Source of the DNA: Unio delphinus
Lineage: Eukaryota; Mollusca; Bivalvia; Unionida; Unionidae
NCBI GenBank assembly: GCA_029339505.1
Contig: JAQISU010000193.1
Coordinates: 5,001-69,000 of the forward strand
Direction of reading: 5' to 3'
DNA length: 64,000 bases
This document shows positions 42,505-55,353 of the stretch, piece after piece. Position 1 is the first letter of the stretch. Each line of letters opens with the position of its first letter. Below the pieces are notes generated by a model. That model was not told where the DNA came from and did not search any database. It saw only the letters and a list, made by a program, of their open reading frames with translations. The translations under genes were made by a program, and so were the position numbers.

Positions 42505-44260
42505 ATGAACCAACACGTAGGTCTGGTATTCTAATATAAACATGCCACACTAGTCATGGCCAACACGTACGCCTGGCATTGTAATCTATACATGTCATAC
42601 AAATCATGGCCAACACGTAGGCCTGGCATTTTAATCTATACATGCCATACAAATCATGGCTAACATGTAGGCCTGGTATTGTAATATAAACATGCCACAC
42701 TACTCAAAGTCAGCCATGTATTCCTGGCATTTAAATCTAAGCATGATGTACCAATCATGGGTCAAACATGTAGGTCTAGAATTGTGATCTAAATATACCA
42801 TAAAAATCAAACTAGTAGGCATGTCATTGTAATCAAAACATGCCACACTCAGTATGAACCAACACATAGGTCTGGGATAGTAATCTATACATGCCATACA
42901 AATCATGGCCAACACATAGGCTTAGGATTGTAATAATATAAACATGCAAAAAAAAAAATCATGGCCATCACATAGGCCTGGCATTGTAATCTATACATGC
43001 CATACAAATCATAACCAACACATTGGCATGGCATTGTAATAATATAAACATGCCACACTAATGATGGCCAACACGAACGCCTTTCATTGTAATCTATACA
43101 TGTCATACAAATCATGGCCAACATGTAGGCCTGGTATTGTAATATAAACATGCCACACAAATCATGGCCAACACATACGCTTGGCATTGTAATCCACACC
43201 TGCCATACAAATCATGACCAACACTTAGGCCTGGCATTGTAATCTATACATGCCATACAAATCATGGCTAACATGTAGGCCTGGTATTGTAATATAATCT
43301 GCCACACTAATCATAGTCAGCCATGTATTCCTGGCATTTTAATCTAAGCATGATGTACCAATCATGGGTCAAACATGTAGGCCTAGAATTGTAATATAAA
43401 TATACCTTAAAAATCAAACTAGTAGGCATGTCATCGTAATCAAAACATGCCACACTCAGAATGAACCAACACATAGGCCATGCATTGTAATATATTCATG
43501 CCAAACAAATCATGACCAACACTTAGGCCTGGCATTGCAATCTATACATGCCATACAAAACATGGCCAGTACATATGCCTGGTATTGTAATCTATATATG
43601 CCATACAAATCATGGCCAGCTTACAGGACTAGCATTGTAATCTATATGTTCCATCCAAATCATGGCCAAAACTTAGGCCTGGTATTGTAATCTATACATG
43701 CCATACAAATCATGCCATTACATATGCCTGGTATTATAATCTATATATGCCATACAACTCATGGCCAACACATAGGCCTGGTATTGTAATCTATATGTGC
43801 TATACAAATCATTGCCAACACATAGGCCTGGTATTGTTATATATACATGCCATACAAATCACGACCAGCCTAAATAACTAGCATTGCAATGTATACATGC
43901 CATACAAATCATGGCCAGCACATATGCCTCGTATTGTAATCTATATATGCCATACAAATCATGGCCAACACATAGGCCTGGTATTGTTATATATACATGC
44001 CATACAAATCACGACCAGCCTACAGGACTAGCATTGCAATCTATACATGCCATACAAATCATTAATAACACATAGGCCTGGCATTGTAACCTATATATGC
44101 CATACAAATCATGATCAACACATAGGCCTAGCATTGTAATGTAAAGATGCCATACAAATCATGGCCAACACATAGGACTAGCATTGTAATAGAAACATGC
44201 CATACAAATCAGGGGGCAAAACTGTATTCCTGGCATTAGGATCTAAACATGGCACACCTT
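42505..44260 (+). repeat. ~50-bp minisatellite, about 35 copies
   Basis: The unit is about AACACATAGGCCTGGCATTG, TAATCTATACATGCCATACA and AATCATGGCC. Some units carry the variant TAATATAAACATGCCACACT, and a larger block including GTATTCCTGGCATTTAAATC recurs at about 42,715 and 43,325, so local duplications of several units have occurred. Intron 4. Confidence 0.93.
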
Positions 44261-44605
44261 AAAAAGTTAGCTTCCCTTCACTAGGATACTGATAAATCCA
44301 AGAGAGCTGAGATAAAAAAGTCTGTGGAAGATCTTTTTCAGAAAGTGCATAACCTGGTTTACAATGATAAACAGTTGTTTGCAGAGATAAAGGGAAGGGA
44401 ACAACACAAGCAGCTGACAGGAGAGTGCAACGTACATCTGTCACATGTAAAGATTACTATTTTATGTACCAACTGAACAGGAATCTTGCAATTAAAATGG
44501 GACAATACGTTATATGAGAATGTACTATATTCATGTTAATATAAACTGTTTATACCAGTCAGACGTTCTTGTATGAAACCGATAAAAACAGTTCAATATT
44601 GAATA

Positions 44606-44848
44606 AGGGGCCCCGAGTGGCCAAAAGCGCTCTCCGTTACGGATAAATGACATCTCACCTCTGCGTGTGTTTGAGTCTAAGATTCGGCTAATGTAGCTAT
44701 GTGAGAAAGCGTGCCAGTAGCTTCTCGTGGGTAGTGGTTCTTTTCGGGGGTTTTCTCGGGTTCTTCCTCAACCAATAATACTGCCCGCCATGTATAGCTT
44801 ATCGTGTGCAAAAAAGTTGCGTTAAACCCAAAACAACAACAACAACAA
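44606..44848 (+). mobile_element. V-type SINE, copy 2
   Basis: Same structure as the copy at 39,037: head CCCCGAGTGGCCAAAAGCGC, body GTAGCTTCTCGTGGGTAGTG, tail GCGTTAAACCCAAAACAACA. It has a 4-5 bp deletion in the head. Confidence 0.85.
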
Positions 44849-45580
44849 TATTGCATAGGCTATATATTCTTCAAGAAGTAGGGGCAGCCCTAAATTTCAT
44901 TGCTAATAAAGGATAGAGGATACTATTCTAGAGTTCTCAGAGAATTTTATCAAAACTCGTTCAATTGACCAGATGAGTAAGCCAATATGCAGATAACAAC
45001 ATGATTGACATAATGTGTTAAACAAACTGCAAAAACAATAACATATTTTCATATCCACCTCACCTTTAAAAGAACAATGGAGGCAAAAAAAATTCAAGAA
45101 TGTAAGAATCTAAATAGAATCGACAGACACACAATACAGGTAATTATTACCTGGCTTCCAAATAACAATGCCGGACTCTAGATCTCTGAAATGTAGAACC
45201 TTCATCCACTGAAAACCGTCCCTAAATAACCTAAAATTTGTGACTTTGACCGTTGATCGCAACGGACAAAGGATGGCAATTGGGTCATTTGCAAAGTATT
45301 AAGTTGCGTACATCCTTTCCACACAATTGACAAAGCCTCCGTAACAGACGCAGTGTCGCCTCCAGCAATCTTTATGGTCAATTGTTACTCAATGCTTACT
45401 TTTAAGCACATATGTCCAGTATGAATTTGTGACTGAACCAGTGGAGACATGGAATATCATTTTTTGACCACTCAAACATATCGTGTTTCTCAGGTTTTCT
45501 GTATCACCCGATCAATATACTATCATGCGTTATCATTTACTTAGCTGATCTTTGAAACATTAGAAGTTAAGGGAATATTA

Positions 45581-45831
45581 TGTTGTTGTTGTTATAGGGC
45601 TTAAAGCCATTTTTTAGCACTATATAGGCTATACTTGGCGGCCAGTATTAATGGTGGAGGAAGAAACCTGGAAAACCCCAGAGAGAACCAGCGACCCACG
45701 AGAAGCTACCGGCAAGCTTTCTCACATACCCACATTGGCCGTATCCTAAATTTGAACCCACTCAGACAGCGGTGAGATGGCAGTGATCAGTAATGGAGAG
45801 TGCTTTAGACCACTTGGCCACTCGTGGCCCC
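45581..45831 (-). mobile_element. V-type SINE, copy 3 (reverse)
   Basis: The reverse complement begins GGGGCCACGAGTGGCCAAGT, has a B-box-like GGTTCAAATTTAGG, the CTCGTGGGTCGC body and an AACAACAACA tail. It has the best preserved tRNA-like head of the four. Confidence 0.87.
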
Positions 45832-46474
45832 TAGAATATTCTGTTTCATTAAAAGAGCAAATGTTCTCAGCTTGACTTATAATGGTCTGTCCTCATTATG
45901 GTATCATACTAACAATTTGATTTGTTGACGAAAAAGACAGGGGTACATAGGATCGTACATATATCTCTTTGAACAAATTTCAATGTTGTTATCATCAAAG
46001 ATGGATGATAAGCTCATGGTCCACAGTAGTAAGGTGAAATTTGGTTATTGGAAAGTTAATTTTTTAAAAAGCTTATTCCGTACTAACAATTTTTTTTTAG
46101 ATCTTTAGGATACACGTCCATAACCTGGATCTCGAGACATTCAATTTACAAATTTGAATTATTATATTGTCCTCTAAACCAGTAAGTTTATTATTGTCAT
46201 ACATTGTATATTCTTCACGGGTATATAAAACACTATAAATGCATTTGTGTTAGCATAATGTCTTTATATTATAAGACATGACAGGCTAGGACATAAACTG
46301 GATTTAGATTTTGATGTATTGATACTTTATATAAAATATTTTTAACAGCATCCAACAGCGTTTGTATTTAACTTCATAGACTACTGTCAGGTGACCAGTA
46401 ATGACATTAACTGTGTTCTCAATAGCTATATGATCCAGATTGTCCTTGAATCACTTTGTATTTTTGCAACGAAT

Positions 46475-46581
46475 GGATAAAGTATCAGGATTAATTGGAT
46501 ATTGTATCAGCATTAAATGGATAATGTATCAGCATTAATTGGATAATGTATCAGCAATAAATGGATAATGTATCAGCATTA
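46475..46581 (+). repeat. 22-bp tandem repeat, five copies
   Basis: Units of TGGATAATGTATCAGCATTA plus AT; intron 4. Confidence 0.9.
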
Positions 46582-47057
46582 AAATGTTGCAATATCAGTA
46601 CAACTGTTTTCAGTCTCTTTATGGCTCAGAACCCAATTTCTATTGACAGGTTTCACCCCGTAAATATAAAAGAATGAATTTGAATTTAAATAAACAGACA
46701 GAAATGCATGTAATATTTATTATTTCATAAATAACTTATCCCAACATTAAATTGAATATGTTTGTAAATAATGTTTCATACATTACATATAGAAATTGAA
46801 CTTACTATATGAGCATGAAGTACACAAAGGTAGATACCTTTGAAAAAATGTGAATTCAAGCTCAGCACCTTTGATACTCGCCTGTACGCGCTCAAAACGT
46901 TGATGTCTACCAGCTATTGAATTTGCAACATTTCTTAGCAGGTGGTTTCTAGGTATTCAATAAAAGCATTCATTTCGGAATTTTGACTAGCACTGAACAA
47001 ACAGTTCAGGAATTGCCCTTAAATATTTCTCTTTAGACATTTTGGACAATAGAATGG

Positions 47058-47085
47058 CATATATATATATATATATATATATATA
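47058..47085 (+). repeat. (TA)n microsatellite
   Basis: About 28 bp of TA. Confidence 0.9.
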
Positions 47086-48070
47086 ACCGCTTACTAGAGT
47101 GAATCTTCCGAAATAGTTTATTATGGTCCTATCTCCTTTCCAGCAACGGTTGGAAGATTTTCCTCAACGGCTCAGATGACATCATAACCATCTTTTTAAT
47201 ACGTTATTGATAATGAAGCCAATCCGTGTTTGGATTGCATGAAATCAACGAACTATTATCAAACGTTAAACTCCCATTATTCCGGTAATACAGTAATCAA
47301 TTAACGGCTTGTTGTAAACACATGTCAATTGCTCATGAATAATTGATCTGCCACGTTTCACCGCACCTGTACGTATACTGGTGGAACATTTTCTGTCCGC
47401 AGTTCTGGCTCGGTTCTCTCTAATGTGTTGATATTACAGGTAAACTATCGTGCTTGTGTTATTTGTTTACTTTTCTAAATGAATGGGTTCCTTTAATTTT
47501 TAACAGCGGGATATGTCAACTATAAAACAGAAAGTGCAGTAGACAGCTTTACAATGATGTGTTGGTCCATTCGACCTTAGAATCACATGCAGGCACTTAA
47601 AAAAACTAGTCCATAGCATGTGTTACCTAAATAGGTCTATGTAGGCAGTAAAATATTAATCTAAATTAAATTTATCAACAACAAGGCTTGCTCTAGTTTA
47701 TCTTATTAACTTTTATTATACATATTTGATTCCTTTAATCACAATTTTCAATACCACGGCAGAATTAATGTACTAGCGGTTGGAGTAATAGGACAAAAGC
47801 AAGTCAAAATTATTCAAAACAAACATTTTACACAACAAAAGAAAATACAACAATTACTCTAGAGATACAAATTCAACAAAATTAAACAATACAATCTCAT
47901 TTAAAAGGTAAGCTTTACTGGTAAATTGGTATACATTTCTGAACTGGAAAGTGACAAAGCTCATTTGCTTTTAGATAACCACAGAACATTTAAAGTATGG
48001 TCCCTGGTACTCATTAGGATGAAAAGGTCTAATGATCCAGACAAATAATTGATTATAACTGAGCACTAAC

Positions 48071-48323
48071 CTGGCGTGACTGCCTCACCAAGTGAAACTG
48101 GCTCTGTTACGTCAATGTGAACATCATGAGGTGATGGACCTCCAGTTTCCAAAGAAGCTGTTTGTGAGTCATTATCAGACGGGGCTGTCATTTCCTGGTC
48201 CTTCCATTCGTTTCCATCCTTATCGAAATCTTTCTGGTAATGTTCTTTAGCCTTCTTCTTGTTTTCGGAAACTCTGGTTCCAAGACACGCAAAGCAGCCC
48301 AATGTGAACGCTTCCGAAGTGGA
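48071..48323 (-). CDS. NHL-type gene, exon 4
   Basis: The 253-bp exon has acceptor TTTATTTACAG (phase 0) and donor CCAG|GTTAGT (phase 1). It encodes STSEAFTLGCFACLGTRVSE, a charged part (KKKAKEHYQKDFDKDGNEWK) and an acidic Ser/Thr-rich end (SDNDSQTASLETGGPSPHDV). Two close Cys (GCFACLG) are the only notable motif. It lies between introns of about 6.9 and 9.6 kb. Confidence 0.78.
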
Positions 48324-50040
48324 CTGTAAATAAAACAAAACAGTTCAACAGAAGTACATTTGCCCATTATTTATTTGTATTGCACCTAGATCAACCCTTC
48401 CCACAATGATCAATGTACTTATCCATTCTTGGTAAAAGTGACAAGTGCGACCTGTTCTGGCCCTGGCCTAGTATAAATTAATTGCCATTTGTTATTCTTT
48501 ATTGAAATTATATACATGTGCATTGATTGTGTTGTTTGATGGTCCTCCCACCACCTCACACCCCAATATTGTTTCATGATTTTAGGCATTGTATATGTTG
48601 TACATTTGATTGTAATAGTTATGAGAACGATATATACTGCAACTGTGTGTATGTATGTCAGACCTGAGCAGAGAAAGTTGACTATACCTCAATTTACCAT
48701 TGTACATATTTCATTCTCTTCCAACAATGAATATGAAAATCTTCCTGATCGTTTGTGAAGTCATTATTGAGAGATGTTTATATAGTATGTTTTAACAAGA
48801 GTATGCAGTACAACCACACTATGCAATGTTTTGTTATTTGTAGAATGCTAATAGCTGGTGCCGTTATATTATGGCTGCAGTCTTTGTCATTGTTATATGT
48901 TGGATTATAATAGCCATTACATTATTTTAAACTAGGAACATAGATCTCGAAGTGTTTAATCCAAATAATTTAGAATACAAGAACGGTGTCATCTGATGTC
49001 TAGCAAATGACATATGCGATTAAGTATGAATACGAATTACTAGTGATGGCAGTATAGAGAACATAGAAATATGGTCTGTCTGTCTGTCTTGTCTATTCAT
49101 CCAAGTTCATCTATCTATCATCTATATACTAAATTGAATGAGGGGGTGTACAAGTCATGTGGTAGTCAGATACCAACATAAGATGACATGCAGGGAACTA
49201 CTTGGAAACTCGAGAATTGTGAACAGCAAGAAGCGAAACAAACACGCTTATTATCATTAGAAGATACTTTAGTTTTCTAATTACAAAGTGAAAGCTTACG
49301 AGACACAGAGAGTATGATTAATTAAATTTCAACTAATTGTAAATGTCTTATCGTAGGCCGAAAGTTTAGAATGTTTGAAAAAAATTCACATCGTCTTGAA
49401 TGTCGATAGTTTTTTTGTGCCGATGTTCTAAAAGTCTAAACCGTGTTCACAATCATTACAAGGTACTATATTAGTGCAAATGTCAAAAAGCAGTTTGTAA
49501 TTCCAATAAATAATTTAAATAAATAATTATTTTCCAATTCCATCTAAACAAAACTAAAATCTCTTAACACAGATTCCATGAGACTAACATAAAACAGTAA
49601 TGAACAAACGCTTAGTAACCTTTTGTCTATACAATATTTAATTAACCTACGACACAATAGATTATTCTGCAAAGTGAAGTTTCCGATAGAAAATTCCGCT
49701 AACTCTTGAAATCAAATTTTGGTGATTACTTACTGCTTATAACATGACACAAGTCAAGGAGGGAAAACCCCATTCAGATCTTAGTCAAAACAGGAGAAAG
49801 GTTAGGTATGCAAATCTATCCACAATCCTCATTCAGTCATAAAAATTTAAATGTAAATTAATTATACATAACACCTCCACAATAAAGATTTTTTTAAAAT
49901 ACACGTTAGTCAAATAGACAAATAGAATAATAATAACTAAAACTACCTACTAGTGTGTCTTATGAATGACTCAAAATATACACAAAAGAAAGTGCAATAT
50001 GCTGCTTAAAAATATTCATCAGTGCATCTGCAATAACTTT

Positions 50041-50281
50041 AAGGGCTCCGAGTGGTCTAAAGCGCTTTCCATTATGGATCACTGCCATCTCACCCAGATT
50101 CGGCTAATGTAGTTATGTGAGAAAGCTTGCCAGTAGCTTCTCGTGGGTCGTTGGTTCTTTCCGGGGGTTTTTACCGGGTTCTTCCTCCACCAATATTACT
50201 GGCCGCCATGTATATCCATCTGGGTGCTGAAAAATGGCGTTAAACCCTACAACAGCAACAACAGCAACAACAACAACAAAA
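50041..50281 (+). mobile_element. V-type SINE, copy 4
   Basis: Head GGGCTCCGAGTGGTCTAAAG, body GTAGCTTCTCGTGGGTCGTT, tail GCGTTAAACCCTACAACAGC then CAACA repeats. It lacks part of the B-box region seen in copy 3. Intron 3. Confidence 0.85.
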
Positions 50282-52848
50282 CAATCACTTTATATTTTCC
50301 TCTGATGTTTCTAATGTCAATATTGTATTCCTGCTGCATCAAAAGCGATCTGAAGAATATGTGAAGTTTTTTTATATTAGTTTATGAAAGTAAGAGAGTT
50401 GTGATCAGTGGATACAATAATCGGAGAGGTCTGAAAAATAAATGTTTCAAGGTATTGCGAAGCTAGTATCAAAGCCAAATATTCCATGAAGCCTCTACTA
50501 TGCTATGTAGGGTAGATGTTTGTATTGCCGATCCTAACCTGGAGAAATTAATAAAGAACAAGTTAATTGGACTTGCTGCTCATTATGATCCTATTGAGGT
50601 GAAAGATTCCTTGATGAAACAGCAAATCAAGAATATCACGATAGATTATTTGGTAAACCAGAGCCTTTTTGATTAACGTGTTTATGGTTTGATAAAGAAG
50701 TCTTTGTCTGTATCGGATAAAGTTAGGATGGAAAAAGAGTTATAAAAACTGCTTCAGTATGATTCACAATCGTAAATACAATAGAAACAAATCCAATTGC
50801 AAAATGAAGCATAGCAATTAAAAGAGAGAAACGGGAGAGAGAAAGGTAGAGCAAGGTGCAATAGTAACATGAGCAGAAAGATAGAGAAAAAGGAGAAGGT
50901 ACACATATAAAGTCAATAAAGGAGGAGACAGAAAGGCTATAATACAATTAAGAGAAAGATCGGAAAATTGAGAGATAGAGAAAAAACAACAGAAATTGGG
51001 AGAAATTATAGAAAAGAAACTGAACAAATTTCCTGAGAGGCTAAAAAAAGCACCAGAACCAGCTATATAATTAAAATACCAGAAACTAATAATACTGAAA
51101 GCAGTGAAATTCAAATTAAAAAAAACAATCATCGTACATATAAAAATCGATGAAATATAAAAATTTTGAAAATTTTTTTTAATCCGGAAAATAGTCATAT
51201 AATATTCACTATGCGATGAGCGTCCCATTTTTTGTGCTACATCTATAGAGTTTATATTAAGCATCAAGATAAGATACAAACGAAGAAGCATTTCATTTTC
51301 CGTAATATAAATATATTTCCTTAAAATCTAAAAACAGACAAGGTAATATAAAATAAAATAATGAATATTATCATAACTTGTACATTCAATTTAACTTTAA
51401 TCTAGAAAAGATCCAAGGTGCTTCGAACCTAGGTTCTAATGAACTAATACGCTAACGAGTACCACTGTAGTCACAGATCTAAATCCAAATATGCTTGAAA
51501 GTAAAACGATGAAAGCAGACTAATAGAAAGTAATTTCACATACTCCTCATGTTGAGTCTGCTTAAATTAAGACTTTTCTACTCCGCTTGCGTTCGCATGT
51601 ATAATCAATTGGTGTACACCATATCAACAATGCATGAAATCAACCAAATATTATCAAACGTTCAAGTCATCATATTGCGTAATATCAAATTATTCAGCCA
51701 ACCACTAACTAGGAAATATATGATATGCCTCCAGCACAAATGTACTCCTAACATCACGTGACCTCGATTCAAATCAATGTGTGGTGTACTTTACCCGAGA
51801 TAGTTGCTGTTCCGATCATGGTTTCTGAACAAAAATTCTGCAACATATTGTATATGAACACTTAATTTATAGAATTCAAATGTAAATGCCATAGACCCAA
51901 ATGACCTAAAATAAAACTATAAAATACATTAATCTATAATGCAGATATCAATAACAATATATATTCCTTAAGCCCTTCAAAATGAACAGTATCTCATATC
52001 AACAGTAAAATGCACACTTTACGAGCTTCAGCCAGCAAGTACTCTTTGTAGTAAGAAAGTATAATGCTCTCTTGAACTTCACATTTGCAACCATTTTCTT
52101 TTCTTCAGTTTTAAGAAAGCATTTAGCCATTTGTTTCTTGAAAAAACAGCGGAAATAGTCAATATATATTTAGGTAACCTCAAAACCTGATCTTGTATGT
52201 AAATGTGTATGTGTCTGTGCTCTTCTAGTTCTAGTTATGTTAATCTATATTGCTTTTACTTTCCTGCTTCTCCTGTTTCCTTCCTCACTTTGTCACTCTC
52301 CCCAGCTCCATCTCATATATATGCATCTACAGTTGCTGATCTTCTTTCTTTGTCTTTGCACTTGTATTCGTCTCTTTATGCTTTCCTTTCGGCTCTAGTT
52401 ATTGTCTCTCTGAATTTGTCTTTCTTCCCCTTTTCTGTCTCTCCCTTTCCTCCCTCTGCGTCTTGGTTTCCTTTTCTTGCATTTGTATTTCTCTGTGATC
52501 TCTAGCTAACCGTTGGAGGTGTCTTTAAGTTTGGTATTGCATTGATATTTATCTCGTGTTTTTACTTTCTAACTCTCCTTTTTATCTCTCTGCATTTTAG
52601 TTCTATTTCATGTTTCTACATTTTTGTTTATATCTTATCATTTTCTTCGTATTTGCATTTGTCTCTAATTTTGAACTTTCTGCGTTTGTATTTCCCTCAA
52701 TTCCCATTCTTTGAATTTCCATTTGTCTTTCATACTCCTCTTCTGAATCTGCATTTCCATACTTTCTTTCTCTTGCTTTGAAAACAGTAAGTTCTTTAAT
52801 TTCCTAACAACACCAGCAACATACTTTCTAATTAAATCAAAGCACATA

Positions 52849-54312
52849 AATCCAAACGTATTTAAGCCACTAAATACTCTGTCAAATTAATATGTATCTC
52901 TTGCTATGGTAGAAAAGAAATCCAAACGTATTTAAGCCACTAAATACTCAGTCAAATAATATGTACATCTTGCTATGGTAGAGAAGAAATCCAAACGTAT
53001 TTAAGCCACTAAATACTCAGTCAAATTAATATGTATCTTTTGCTATGGTAGAGAAAAAATCCAAACGTATTTAAGCCACTAAATACTCAGTAAGCTAATA
53101 TGTACATCTTGCTATGGTAGAGAAGAAATCCAAGCGTATTTAAGCCACTAAATACTCAGTCAAATTAATATGTATCTTTTGCTATGGTAGAGAAAAAATC
53201 CAAACGTATTTAAGCCACTAAATACTCAGTCAACTAATATGTATATCTTGCTATGGTAGAGAAGAAATCCAAACGTATTTAAGCCACTAAATACTCAGTC
53301 AAATTAATATGTATCTCTAGCTATGGTAGAGAAGAAATCCAAACGTATTTAAGCCACTAAATACTCAGTCAACTAATATGTATATCTTGCTATGGTAGAG
53401 AAAAAATCCAAACGTATTTAAGCCTCTAAATACTCAGACAAATTAATATATATATCTAGCTATGGTAGAAAAGAAATCCAAACGTATTTAGGCCACTAAA
53501 TACTCATTCAACTAATATGTATATCTTGCTATGGTAGAGAAGAAATCCAAACGTATTTCTGCCACTAAATACGCAGACAAATTAAAATGTATCTCTTGCT
53601 ATGGTAGAGAAGAAATCCAAACGTATTTAAGCCACTAAATACTCAGTCAACTAATATGTATATCTTGCTATGGCAGAGAAGAAATCCAAACGTATTTAAG
53701 CCACTAAATACTCAGTCAACAAATATGTATATCTTGCTATGGTAGAGAAGAAATCCAAACGTTTTTAAGCCACTAAATACTCAGTCAAATTAATATGTAT
53801 CTCTTGCTATGGTAGAGAAGAAATCCAAACGTATTTAAGCCACTAAATACTCAGTCAAATTAATATGTATCTCTTGCTATGGTAGAGAAAAAATCCAAAC
53901 GTATTTAAGCCACTAAATACTCAATCAAATTAATATGTATCTCTTGCTATGGTAGAGAAAAAATCAAAACGTATTTAAGCCACTAAATACTCAGTCAAAT
54001 TAATATGTATCTCTTGCTATGGTAGAGATGAGATGCAAACGTATTTGAGCCACTAAATACTCAGTCAAATTAATATATATCTCTAGCTATGGTAGAAAAG
54101 AAATCCAAACGTATTCAGGCCACTAAATACTCAGTCAAATTAATATGTATTTCTTGCTATGGTAGAGAAAAATCCAAACGTATTTAAGCCACTAAATACT
54201 CAGTCAAATTAATATGTATCTCTTGGTATGGTAGAGAAAAAATCCAAACGTATTTAAGCCACTAAATACTCAGTCAAATTAATATGTATCTCTTGCTATG
54301 GTAGAGAAGATT
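52849..54312 (+). repeat. 70-bp minisatellite, about 21 homogeneous copies
   Basis: The unit is AAATCCAAACGTATTTAAGC, CACTAAATACTCAGTCAAAT, TAATATGTATCTCTTGCTAT and GGTAGAGAAG. Copies are mostly over 90% alike by eye. The first two thirds largely alternate between CAAATTAATATGTATCTCTT and the shorter CAACTAATATGTATATCTT; the last third is nearly all the first type. Intron 3. Confidence 0.95.
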
Positions 54313-55036
54313 TTTGCTTCAGTGAGATAATAATGTCTGGCAATACCTCGCAACTCTCCTTTTTTAACGACTCTTGCCCTTCCTGTGACAAATTCAAAAC
54401 AAAACTCTTGACTTAAGATGACGTTGTGAACCTTAGCGTACTTTACTAAACATTTCAAAAGTGAGAATAATATTCAGAAATAATGTCAGTTTAAATATTA
54501 CATAGAAAGTTTGATATGTTTGAAATGTTTCGATTGAATTGAGATCTTGTAGGAGACTCTAATTTATGTTACAATTATATTGTCTTCCGGTATGTAACAG
54601 AAATACAGCGAAAAACAAAGTATAATAAATGAAACACATAAGTTATTTTCTTACATACAACGAGAAGATGACTCAAAAATCCAAAGTATAGAATTTTCGG
54701 AATCAATTCCAATAGTTTTGAACTTCTGGATGTATAAGAATGATATAATCCAAAATGTCGTTGAGTGAATCCTAGATACTTCCAAAATAGTGTTTTAGTT
54801 CAAGACGTCGATGAGCATTTTGTAATTCTGATAAATAATTTAAATTAAGAATTCTTTCGAGCGAGCTAGGACGTTTTTTTGTATTATAGCACAATAACGC
54901 GAATTTGGTTTATTGACACATCACAGTGCGAATCAAGTGAAATTGCAGTCCTATCATGAAGCTATGTTTTCATTATCAATTTGTATTGTTGTTTTGTAAA
55001 ACCACTAATGAACATGACTAGATAACGATTAAATCG

Positions 55037-55038
<2 letters not shown>

Positions 55039-55091
<53 letters not shown>
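55039..55091 (+). repeat. (TA)n microsatellite
   Basis: About 52 bp of TA, roughly 150 bp from exon 3. Confidence 0.95.
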
Positions 55092-55095
<4 letters not shown>

Positions 55096-55243
55096 ACTTC
55101 ATTTTGAGGGATATTGTGCTGAAACTATTGTAGTACATTTGTAGTTTGAATAAGTTTTTTTTGCATAGCTAAAATAGCTATACATAGCAAACACGACAAC
55201 TCAGGATGGCTGTCCATAATAAATGAAAACATACAGTTATTAC

Positions 55244-55353
55244 CTTTTCTGTTTCTGTAAGAATCTCTTTACTCCCAAGAATCCCTCTGTCTTGGGCTGG
55301 TGGTTTCCTTCTATCTGTTGTACGTACACGTACTTCATGGGACTGGGTGGTTT
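55244..55353 (-). CDS. NHL-type gene, exon 3
   Basis: The 110-bp exon has acceptor TTCTCTGTGTAG (phase 1) and donor AAG|GTAATA (phase 0). With the last base of exon 2 the first codon is GAA. It encodes ETTQSHEVRVRTTDRRKPPA and QDRGILGSKEILTETEK, charged and probably disordered, marking the change from propeller to tail. Confidence 0.75.

Larger units (their letters stand above)
48324..55243. other. Intron 3 of the NHL-type gene
   Basis: 6.9 kb, holding SINE copy 4, a pyrimidine-rich tract around 52,200-52,780, the 70-bp minisatellite and a TA tract. Around 49,320-49,560 and 54,730-54,880 are diverged stretches related to the dispersed repeat. No coding exon recognised. Confidence 0.6.

Noticed and set aside
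44606..44670. tRNA-Leu/Ser-like heads as tRNA genes
   Set aside because: Each head continues into the same SINE body and tail, and the cloverleaf arms are degenerate.
52203..52781. Plus frames rich in Ser/Phe/Leu (and the minus frame at 50,818-51,291)
   Set aside because: Pyrimidine-rich, low-complexity DNA keeps these frames open; no domain or splice signals fit.
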